Positions 12,482-18,534 of a DNA stretch of 18,534 bases are shown piece by piece. The stretch is from assembly GCA_003833135.1 (NCBI GenBank), contig QZLH01000053.1, positions 49,906-68,439 on the forward strand. The letters run 5' to 3'. Each line of letters starts with the position of its first letter. The stretch's first letter is position 1. The notes beneath the pieces are model-generated. The model worked only from the letters and a program-made list of their open reading frames with translations, was not told the DNA's origin and made no database searches. Origin of the DNA: Oehlia diaphana (taxonomy: Eukaryota > Glomeromycota > Glomeromycetes > Glomerales > Glomeraceae). The position numbers and the translations under genes are program-made.

Positions 12482-12914
12482 GAATTTTCTTTTATTTAAA
12501 CCTAAATTTACGTAATTTGTAATAATTTTGTAAACAGTTGTACCAAATTTTTTATTTAGAAGTAAATATATATTTTTAAGATCCAAAAAGTTGTAAATAA
12601 AAACTTTGTTTAATATAAAATAAGTATTATCAATATTATCAAGAATTTTGGTTTGATAAAATTTATACTGTGTCCCTTGGATGGTAAATTGGTTTTATAG
12701 AACTTCGTTCAGCGAATTTTCTTTTATTTAAACCTAAATTTACGTAATTTGTAATATTTACAGTTGTATCAAATTTTTTATTTAGAAGTAAATTTCTATT
12801 TTTAAAATCAAAAAGAAGTAAATAAAAACGTTATTTAATATAAAATAAATATTACCAAGAATTTGATTTTACAAAATTTATACTGCGTCTTTTGGATGGT
12901 ATGTGAATTTCAGC
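12482..12914. repeat. Tandem duplication of the DRG2 3' flank (232 and 201 bp)
   Basis: Copy A (12482-12713) and copy B (12714-12914) both begin GAATTTTCTTTTATTTAAAC and continue in parallel. They share the block TTTTTTATTTAGAAGTAAAT, then AAATAAAAAC with its AATAAA-type signal, TTAATATAAAATAA, and finally TTTATACTG(T/C)GTC and GGATGGTA. Copy A ends ...TTCAGC and copy B ends ...TTTCAGC. Copy B is shorter through several small deletions. If copy A carries the DRG2 polyadenylation region, copy B provides a second, partly diverged one. Confidence 0.88.
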
Positions 12915-12929
12915 TATTCATAACTCATA

Positions 12930-13180
12930 AGGATACGCACTCTTCTTAAGATATATCTCGAGCATATCTTGGGAGACGCGTTTGGCCGTAGCCTTAAAAT
13001 TTTTCGGGATGCGCAAAGCATCTATCTACTCCCATCTATGCGCCAAAGGTGTCATTTATTTACGCTTACCAAAAAAAGGGAATTTAACTATATACACAGT
13101 GAAATTCGATATACCGGATCAGTCATTCCAATAGTGAAATTTTTACTCACGTCATGGCTTAAAGGTAAAAATTAAACAAA
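12930..13180 (+). other. Coding-like, less AT-rich fragment of unknown origin
   Basis: A + strand open frame at 12969-13175 (68 codons, beginning with a non-ATG codon) lies in a patch with more G and C than its surroundings, including GGGAGACGCGTTTGGCCGTA and GGGATGCGCAAAGCATC. The conceptual product contains FGRSLKIFRDAQ and SIYLLPSMRQRCHLFTL. I do not recognise a domain. It may be a dispersed repeat that happens to be open or a piece of a decayed gene. The absence of a start codon and any conserved motif argues against an intact gene. Confidence 0.3.
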
Positions 13181-13589
13181 AGATTTAAACATTGAAAATC
13201 AAAAGTGAAAATCAAAAAAATCAAAAGGATTTTAATTTTGAAAATCAAAAGGATTTAAATAACAATGCTGTGAATTCATTAAATTCATTAAACATTTGAT
13301 AGTATTTCCATCATCATGATTGATTCATCATTAAAATCAATCATAACAGTGTTACTGTGGTAGATTCCCGAAACGGGATGGATACATGATTTTTATTTAA
13401 TAAAAAATTTAAATTAAGTGTACTGTACATAAGCTATTTCACGCAAAAAACAGACATTTATCTCAAATATAGTACTCTACTGATTGTGATTAAAAAGTCA
13501 CGGTATCCTTGATTATTTTATCCAACTGTGTGAGAAATTTTGTTGATTTCCTTGGCCGTAATAAGACATCCGCTTATATTAATTAACCA
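13181..13589. other. Intergenic stretch with several short palindromes
   Basis: No coding frame is seen. Short perfect inverted repeats cluster here: ATGATTGATT (13316-13325) with its complement at 13335-13344, ACAGT-GTT-ACTGT at about 13347-13359, and TCCCG-AAA-CGGGA at about 13367-13379. Each alone is short enough to be chance. Confidence 0.45.
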
Positions 13590-13742
13590 TGAAATGAAAC
13601 TCAAATAACTTATAAGTCCTGCCAATGGTCTTTAAATTGTAAAATTTTAGATCAAGAACTTTCTCGTCCGTTAAAGCAGCAAGTTAGGGAAAATTCATTG
13701 GCTCTCCGCCATCATCTGTTGGCAATGGCTCAATTCTTCGAT
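13590..13742 (-). pseudogene. Decayed coding fragment, minus strand
   Basis: Read on the minus strand from 13742 downward, one frame gives RRIEPLPTDDGGEPMNFP, then an in-frame stop (TAA at about 13686-13688), then LAALTDEKVLDLKFYNLKT. This side has a more natural amino acid composition than the alternatives, and the P-rich segment followed by LTDEKVL resembles N-terminal linker regions I associate with repeated fungal accessory genes. There is no start codon and no flanking exon that I can connect. I call it a gene remnant at low confidence. Confidence 0.3.
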
Positions 13743-13786
13743 TGTGGTTGGTCGGTCTGGTTCATTCACCGACAACCATTTCACCA

Positions 13787-14080
13787 ACAATCATTTCACA
13801 AATTTTGATATATTAAAGGCCTGCCCAAAACCTGTCCAAAACTGATATTTTTGGATAAACTTCTCAACATTGAATTAAATTTTCACTGACAGGATCAATT
13901 TTATCGACAGTCATTTCACCAACAGGTTTGAAATCTAATCTACTTATCCTAATTCTAACCTTACCCTAAACCCAATCCTAACCCTAACTTCCTTAAATCT
14001 AATCCTAAATTCCATTATCAGTGAAAAGTATTTGATCCGTCCCTTACTATCAGTGTATCTTCTTGGCCGTTTCATATGTG
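13787..14080 (+). repeat. Telomere-motif-bearing repeat, copy 1
   Basis: This is the first of three related units. It starts ACAATCATTTCACAAATTTT and passes through ATATTAAAGGCCTG, CCAAAACCTG, GATATTTTTGGATAAAC, a CGACAGTCATTTCACCAACAG motif and a block of CCCTAA-like hexamers (about 13946-13988, degenerate). It then runs through AATCCTAAATTCC to GTATCTTCTTGGCCGTTTCA. No coding function is visible. Upstream, at about 13763-13786, the CATTTCACCAACA motif occurs again in partial tandem. Confidence 0.88.
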
Positions 14081-14236
14081 TCTGGCGCTTAGGTAGTTGT
14101 TCCAACATCGCCCAATTCCATCTCTATCCAAATTTTTCTGCTAATAAAAATTTGAAGCACTTATTTTGAGCTAGGGATGCAATCCGCAATCCGAAAATTC
14201 GGATCAGTACTCAACGACAAAAATCCACCGACACCG
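14081..14236. other. Spacer between repeat copies 1 and 2
   Basis: 156 bp of non-repetitive sequence with no gene seen. It contains a short GATGCAATCCGCAATCCGAAA phrase and ends in CACCGACACCGACA, which runs into copy 2. Confidence 0.4.
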
Positions 14237-14475
14237 ACAATCATTTCACAAAATTTGATATATTAAAGGCCTGTCCAAAACCTGCCAAAAACAGATATTT
14301 TTGGATAAACTACTCAACATTGAATTAAATTTTCACTGACAGGATCAATTTTACCGACAGTCATTTCACCAACAGTTTTGAAATCTAATCCACTTATCCT
14401 AACCCTAACCCTAACCCAATCCTAACCCTAACTTCCTTAACTCTAATCCTAAATTCCGTTATCGGTGAAAAGTAC
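14237..14475 (+). repeat. Telomere-motif-bearing repeat, copy 2
   Basis: The second copy is collinear with copy 1 from ACAATCATTTCACA to GTGAAAAGTAC, where it stops and copy 3 begins at once. Its telomere-like block (14396-14432) is the best preserved of the three, with three uninterrupted CCTAAC hexamers and then two more after a CAAT interruption. Differences from copy 1 are scattered substitutions and short indels, so the duplication is not very recent. Confidence 0.9.
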
Positions 14476-14476
14476 G

Positions 14477-14829
14477 ACAATCATTTCACAAATTTTGACA
14501 TATTAAAGGCTATCCAAAACCTGCCCAAAACCTGTCCAAAACTGATATTTTGGATAAACTTCTCAACATTGAATTAAATTTTCACAGACAGGATCAATTT
14601 TACCGACGCATTCACCGGCAGTTTTGAAATCCCAATCCACTCCTAACTTTAACCCTCATCCGATTCTTTCTCACCCTCATCCACCATTCCCGAATCTTCC
14701 TAAACCAAATCCTAACCCTAACTTCCTAACTTCCTTTCTAATCCTAAATTCCGTTATCGGGGAGACGATCGTAAAAGTACTTGATCCATCCCTTACCATC
14801 AGTGTATCTTCTTAACCGTTTCATATGTA
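14477..14829 (+). repeat. Telomere-motif-bearing repeat, copy 3
   Basis: The third copy is joined head to tail with copy 2. It carries about 60 bp of extra C-rich sequence (about 14641-14705, ACCCTCATCC-like) before its shorter CCTAACCCTAAC block (about 14710-14722). Like copy 1 it extends into the GATCCATCCC and GTATCTTCTTAACCGTTTCATATGT tail. A C-rich + strand open frame across it (14624-14815) only reflects the repeat composition. Confidence 0.88.
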
Positions 14830-14879
14830 CTAAAGCACCTGAGAACTTTGACGACTTTGAAAAAATTTTCAGACATAAT

Positions 14880-14962
14880 GGAATTGATGTATTGGCAGGG
14901 GGCCGCATTCATTTCACCGAGAAACCGACATGGCCATTCGCAGACAAATGTTTTGCCGACCT
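14880..14962. repeat. Degenerate CATTTCACCGACA-type units
   Basis: The words CATTCATTTCACCGA, AACCGACATGG, CCATTCGCAGACAAATG and TTTTGCCGACC follow each other here. They look like decayed tandem copies of the (C/T)ATTTCACCGACA motif that also punctuates the three repeat copies upstream. This suggests the same repeat family extends to about 14960. Confidence 0.5.
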
Positions 14963-15011
14963 TAAGATAGCCGTTAATAATTTGATACTATACTTATTAC
15001 TCAAACTTTAA

Positions 15012-15385
15012 CAAAAATACTTACTGGCAAATTGTATCAAGTAGATTCGCGCCTTTCCCTTGGTGACGGTTGCAATATGAAATTTAGGATTCTCATGGTA
15101 TTTCAACAACAATTATTCCTCTCGCTTCAAGGTCATAAATTATGCTAGTTCTTCTGGCTCTAGAAAAGGAATTTCTCTGGATTGAGAGAAGGATAAAATT
15201 AAACTCCCATAACAATTAACATAATTATCGTTTTCTTTAGTTGAGGATGCCTTTCCGCTACTTGAGAATTCGATAATAGTTATAACTTGATTATTCGGTT
15301 TTGTTCTTATCGCTTTAAATAATCCATCGAATTTATGAAGTATAATGTAAGTAGTCAATTCGATCCAAAAAAAATAATTGATACG
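15012..15385 (-). pseudogene. Degenerate accessory gene fragment with two in-frame stops
   Basis: On the minus strand one frame reads from 15385 down to 15012, interrupted only by two TAA codons, one after ...FLEPEELA (stop at 15140-15142) and one about nine codons later after ...LKREE. Segments with protein-like character are TTYIILHKFDGLFKAI, NQVITIIEFSSSGKASSTKE and KFHIATVTKGKARIYLIQFA. The last is followed by a consensus splice donor, CCA|GTAAGT, with the exon edge at about 15025. Another minus-strand GTAAGT donor lies at 15414-15419 after GFQDVIDNE-like sequence. An IEFS(S/G)xGK-type segment is, from memory, seen in large fungal accessory families with nuclease- or kinase-like domains; I cannot prove the family. 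The stops mark it as a pseudogene unless they lie in introns. Confidence 0.45.
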
Positions 15386-15456
15386 CTAGAATAATTTAAA
15401 ATTTATAATAAATACTTACCATTCGTTGTCTATAACATCTTGAAAACCGATTTAAA

Positions 15457-16139
15457 ATGTGGATTATGGTGTCTATTTCAATTTTCGTTTTCGTTTTAAG
15501 TTCAAATTCTTGGATTAATAGCTCTACCATTTACAGAATGGTTAATAATAGGCTAAACGAATGCCCACTTTTCCATAGGAGTATAGCCAGATATGGGCAG
15601 ACTCTCCAAGCCCAATTTCCAGACAAAAAATTCCAAATCCTGTTTCCTTACGAAAATTGGAAGCCTGGGCGGGTGAGGAGGAATCAATCTCTTTTCATAC
15701 TGGACCACTATGATGAGGCGCAATTACCGCCTGATGGAGGAGACCCCGATTATTTTGACCGATTTATAATTTATGTGAGGGATAACCGATAACCCGCCGA
15801 CCCCAGGCGGATGCAACGGGGAATTCAATGACTGCTTGTACCAGTGCTTGAAGTATATCTATGTCACATTCTTCAAAATGCCAAGGCCATCAAGACCAAG
15901 TATGTTAAAAAGGCACTGGACCTCCCCCAGAGACTCTCCAGTTCCAGCCTCGTGCATGGACAAGGTCGATGATCTAGCAAGAAACCTGGTACTCGATAGT
16001 AAGTTTCGTTGTTTTGTTTTCGAGGAGATTCTTATCATTGCTGAGTAGTCAAAATTCTTAAATTCTTTACAAATAAGGGAACGGAGATTTGCGAACCATA
16101 TGTACTTTATTACATACGTCTCCGTTAAATAGAATTTGA
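15457..16139 (+). pseudogene. NDCLYQCL-motif family gene, frame-disrupted, two exons
   Basis: The frame opening at ATG 15457 (MWIMVSISIFVFVL, a hydrophobic N-terminus) runs 111 codons and stops at 15790-15792. The protein clearly continues one frame over: GGCNGEFNDCLYQCL (about 15806-15850), a KTKYVKKALDLP stretch in yet another frame (about 15892-15927), then RDSPVPASCMDKVDDLARN (15929-15985). A consensus donor GTAAGT follows at 15999, and a fitting acceptor at 16076-16077 would give a 79-bp intron and a short second exon with an NGD segment, ending at TGA 16137-16139. Three frame lesions are therefore needed: a 7-bp tandem duplication at 15781-15794, a net loss of one base near 15875-15880, and an extra C in the C-run 15924-15928. 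From memory, NDCLYxCL followed by LxLxRDxPVP occurs in large uncharacterised families of mycorrhizal fungi. The Cys in NDCL(Y/F) recalls OTU/papain-like proteases, but I see no proven catalytic His. The function is unknown. Confidence 0.55.
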
Positions 16140-16248
16140 ACTCGTCGGTTTGATTTGAAATCCGTTTTTAAGGATCTTGTTAAACCATAAAATCTAAGGA
16201 CTTTTCGATTTTCTGCGTATCTTTATATCAGACAGATCCATTATATTA
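16140..16248. other. Spacer without recognisable feature
   Basis: Short AT-rich sequence between the + strand NDCLYQCL-family remnant and the minus-strand fragment; nothing distinctive is seen. Confidence 0.4.
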
Positions 16249-16440
16249 TTAAGATATACTGATTTCATATCGATTTTTTTTCTCGTCTGGACATCCAGCT
16301 AAAACATTGAGTATCTTATTCCGAATTTCAATTCTAGAGATCAAGTATAAATGAAGATAGTTACTATACATAAAAGATAGCAAATACCAAAATGCTTCTT
16401 TAAGATTCTTGATTTCATCTTCCTCATATATTTCAATCAC
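16249..16440 (-). pseudogene. Possible coding fragment, minus strand
   Basis: A minus-strand open frame of about 63 codons contains DVIEIYEEDEIKNLKEAFW and YLLSFMYSNYLH, an acidic, helical-looking composition unlike random AT-rich translation. It has no ATG at its start and sits downstream (on the minus strand) of the MITE-like insertion and the kinase-like fragment at 16536-16805. It may be the continuation of the same decayed gene. I cannot assign a domain. Confidence 0.3.
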
Positions 16441-16490
16441 ATCTGTACCAAATCATCCAAAGTGGGTTTATGTGATTAATCACCAGCGAC

Positions 16491-16572
16491 CAGTGTTGGG
16501 AATTCGGACTTTTATACGCGCAGAGCGCACATTACTCATAAAAGTTTCATGCGAAACTTTTGGATGTTTCGA
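16491..16572. mobile_element. Probable hAT-type MITE end
   Basis: CAGTGTTGGGAATTCGGA at 16491 fits the CAGTG-type terminal repeat of hAT elements. It is followed by strong internal palindromes: ACTTTTAT (16508-16515) with ATAAAAGT (16538-16545), a GCGC-AGA-GCGC core, and AAAAGTTTC-ATGC-GAAACTTTT (16540-16561). The matching opposite terminus (TTCCCAACACTG) is absent nearby, and no 8-bp target duplication is seen, so the copy is truncated or rearranged. It separates two protein-like minus-strand fragments, which suggests it inserted into, or beside, a gene. Confidence 0.45.
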
Positions 16573-16805
16573 AAAGGAGCAGTCTTTTGCAAGCTGTGCA
16601 AGAAATGCGTACGAGTATGTTGGTGATGTTGATCAGGCTCCGTCATGTAAAGGTCCTGGTTATCCCTCTTAACGAACCAGTTCTCATCGTATGTCGATAA
16701 AATTCCATACTGCAACTGATTCTCCGACATGAAATAAGAGATTTGTTGTATTACATTCTTTACTATGAAATCATATGCACTCTTATAAAATAAAATTAAC
16801 CGCCA
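16536..16805 (-). pseudogene. Kinase-like/Crinkler-associated family fragment
   Basis: The minus-strand frame is open from 16805 to 16536. It encodes YKSAYDFIVKNVIQQISYF, then MSENQLQYGILSTYDENWF, VKRD and DLYMTEP. From memory, a Q(I/L)xxYM.xNxLxYGxLSTYDxxWFxxR block precedes protein kinase-like (FunK1-type) or Crinkler-associated domains in many mycorrhizal-fungus accessory proteins. The match is good across about 45 residues and then fades before the frame enters the MITE-like sequence (below about 16572). Upstream the frame closes at a TAA at 16806-16808. No kinase catalytic motifs (VAIK, HRD, DFG) are present, so this is only a piece of a gene. Confidence 0.5.
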
Positions 16806-16959
16806 TTATGAAATATCACGCCTATCTACATTCAATCACATGCACGGAAATTTAAACGATGTACGCTACGCCAGCTGCACGGATCCCATTTCCATCATTG
16901 TTAAATTGTCACTACATGTATTATAGAGGGATGGTGTATTATCATCTCCGGTATTTGCG

Positions 16960-17350
16960 TATCATGAATATAAGCGGAGGATATTTTCATTGATTTCCAG
17001 AGAATCATCTTTTTTTAGAGATTTAAACCTACACATCAAAAAGGTGAGATAATATTTAGTGTTGTCTGCAAACGAGGACTGATTCTTCTGATCAGAACGT
17101 GAAATAGCCAGAAGTGCCATCACTGTCACTTGGTTAGAATGTGGACCGATACACATGTTAATAAAATAAGACTAATCCTCCTGATCATCAGAACGTGGAT
17201 TCTGGTTAAATAAAGAAAAATATTACCTTTCTCTTTAAAGTTAAAAATTCGTCTGGCTTGATCTCTTTCACTTATTGAGAGTCCCAGGCGCCATCGAGGC
17301 CGTTACATTCAACCAAAAATGGTAGTGAAGAAATAATTGTCCTGGTGAAT
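16960..17350 (-). other. Possible further remains of a minus-strand accessory gene or repeat
   Basis: Two protein-like stretches appear on the minus strand. One lies at about 17226-17290 (SISERDQARRIFNFKEK) and is followed by a GTAATA donor-like site; the other is the open frame 17156-16962, starting at an ATG, with KYYLTFLMCRFKSLKKDD and SLEINENIL. The base composition is less AT-rich than the flanks. I cannot connect them into a gene or name a family. They could belong to the same decayed locus as the 16536-16805 fragment, or be dispersed repeat. Confidence 0.22.
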
Positions 17351-17848
17351 AGTCAAAAATTCGGAATACGACCAGATTGAGCGTTAGATGGGGATAGGTC
17401 AAAAACTTGGAAAAAAATATTCAGATCGCAAATTGAGCCACGAAGTAACCAGGGTAATGTTCGAAGTTTGTAAAAGATATTTTAGGTACTACAACTAGTA
17501 CTTTGATATCGTGATGCAATCATGCGTTATTCCCTATAACGGAATAGATAAGCAATAACAGAAACCAATTAGAACAGACTTCTTGTGTCACGAGTAATTC
17601 AATATAGTTAGTTCATATAGTCCTTCGGGATCTTATGGATCATCATGATCTTATGGTTATCTCTGTTATAACGATACAGTCAACTCACTCACTCTAAGTG
17701 CATCCCCCCTTGAGACTATAACGAAATATGAAATAATGTGTATTTAAGAGAGAGTGCATTTAGAGAGAGAATTTTTACATGATCTTTATATACTTGAGAT
17801 TGAGTAAGAGGGTGCATTACTGCAATTAGAGAAAAAATACAGTATAAC
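17351..17848. other. Intergenic stretch, no gene seen
   Basis: There is no supported frame. A degenerate direct repeat is visible: TAGTCAAAAATTCGGAA...CCAGATTGAGC at about 17350-17383 resembles TAGGTCAAAAACTTGGAA...CAAATTGAGCC at about 17395-17440. GATCTTATGG occurs twice near 17629-17656. Confidence 0.45.
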
Positions 17849-17854
17849 AATTTA

Positions 17855-17912
17855 ACCATAAAAGGGCTAAATTGAAATACAACCACAGTATTTTAATTAG
17901 TCCTTTTATGGT
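17855..17912. repeat. Long-arm hairpin (26-bp inverted repeat, 7-nt loop)
   Basis: The left arm 17855-17880 starts ACCATAAAAGGGCTAAATTG and ends AAATAC. The right arm 17888-17912 is its reverse complement apart from two substitutions and one bulged base. The loop is AACCACA (17881-17887). Weaker pairing (CAATTTA against TAATATTG) may extend the arms to about 17849-17919. It could be a foldback element or, if transcribed, a stable RNA hairpin. It lies in non-coding DNA with no neighbouring gene to suggest a terminator role. Confidence 0.8.
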
Positions 17913-17919
17913 AATATTG

Positions 17920-18358
17920 AATGGATCTTTAAAACACAAAATATGTTAACATACTTGTATTTAACAAAGAAATGGAATGAGAAAAAAATATTATTGAAAG
18001 ATTTACATCACAAATGGATAAATATTTACTCGGACCACCGATGAATTTTTTTTCAATTACCCCATGTTATCAAACAACAACGGATTATTGAGATGAAAAT
18101 GATTTACCAACTTTTTTTTTTTATATGTATAAATACAGTCAGACACTCAGACCTCTAGTCACCTAATCGGTTCTGCATAAATCGGTAATTATATTGAGGT
18201 TTTTACTATGATGTGATTATACAAAGGTTTTTTATATAATATTTGGGGAAATTTTACATAATGTGACTATATGGAGTGTGATAATAATATAGAGGGCAGC
18301 ATGGTAATATATTATTTTTATATATGAAAAACATATTATTGTATTTGCCTTTTATGAA

Positions 18359-18360
<2 letters not shown>
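17920..18360. other. AT-rich intergenic stretch, no gene seen
   Basis: No supported coding frame, RNA gene or repeat array is visible here. Confidence 0.5.
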
Positions 18361-18393
<33 letters not shown>

Positions 18394-18424
18394 TTTTTTT
18401 AATTTTTTTTTTTTTTTTTTTTTT
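18361..18424. repeat. Long poly-T tract
   Basis: T-runs of about 29 and 18 bases with only a few A interruptions. This is simple sequence, and exact lengths may be unreliable in an assembly. Confidence 0.9.
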
Positions 18425-18534
18425 ATAAACGTATTAAATTTCTTTATTAGTCCTTAATAACGCAAACTAGTAAATATAATAAAATACATTGAAGTTAGTT
18501 TAAAAATTTTTTTATGAAAAAATTTAGTGGGTCT

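Noticed and set aside
14624..14815. Proline- and asparagine-rich + strand open frame
   Set aside because: It is a direct by-product of the C-rich, telomere-like part of repeat copy 3.
16080..16127. Hairpin AACGGAGA...TCTCCGTT considered as an RNA structure or element end
   Set aside because: The outer pairing is only 8-9 bp with poor internal pairing, and it overlaps the likely second exon of the NDCLYQCL-family remnant.
16409..16672. + strand open frame of 87 codons
   Set aside because: It is opposite the better supported minus-strand kinase-like fragment and reads through the palindromic MITE-like sequence.
1..18534. tRNA and rRNA genes
   Set aside because: I looked for tRNA-like arms, B-box sequence (GGTTCGANNCC) and recognisable rRNA segments by eye and found none. 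A dedicated tRNA scan would be more sensitive.

Overview
The window looks like nuclear DNA of an AT-rich fungus. An arbuscular mycorrhizal fungus of the Rhizophagus type (Glomeromycotina) is my best guess. The basis is very high A+T with long homopolymers, short GT-AG introns (most 66-164 bp), one conserved housekeeping gene with ten exons, and degenerate fragments that resemble, from memory, the expanded lineage-specific families of these fungi. The kingdom-level placement is fairly safe; the genus is an inference that I could not check by search.

Layout: (1) Positions 1-10293 hold no gene that I can defend. This stretch is AT-rich intergenic DNA with homopolymers, an 11-bp minisatellite (about 1430-1710), TAA/AAAT microsatellites (2757-2880), a roughly 460-bp array of an 8-bp unit (5196-5655) and one less AT-rich, repeat-like island (9280-9545). 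(2) Positions 10294-12410 on the + strand carry one complete gene for DRG2/Rbg2, a translation-associated TRAFAC GTPase. I could resolve all ten exons and nine introns; the predicted protein is 365 aa with intact G1, G3 and G4 motifs and a TGS domain. Three introns have grown by tandem repetition or by insertion of a small foldback element. (3) At 12411-12914 the 3' flank of DRG2 is present twice in tandem. (4) Positions 12930-14960 are a repeat field: three copies of a unit of about 240-350 bp, each carrying CCCTAA telomere-like repeats and CATTTCACC(A/G)ACA submotifs, next to decayed coding fragments. (5) Positions 15012-17350 are a patchwork of decayed accessory genes on both strands. A + strand gene with an NDCLYQCL motif has three localised frame lesions, one of them a 7-bp tandem duplication. 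Minus-strand fragments resemble large fungal accessory families of the kinase-like/Crinkler type, and one is interrupted by a probable hAT-type MITE. (6) The end of the window is AT-rich, with a 26-bp-arm hairpin at 17855-17912 and a long poly-T tract.

DRG2 is the only gene here that looks functional. The rest is repeats and gene remains. I see no operon, tRNA, rRNA or CRISPR array, and no convincing new multi-gene system. The points most worth following are the lesioned NDCLYQCL-family gene, the repeat family carrying telomere-like blocks, the foldback elements and the octamer array.
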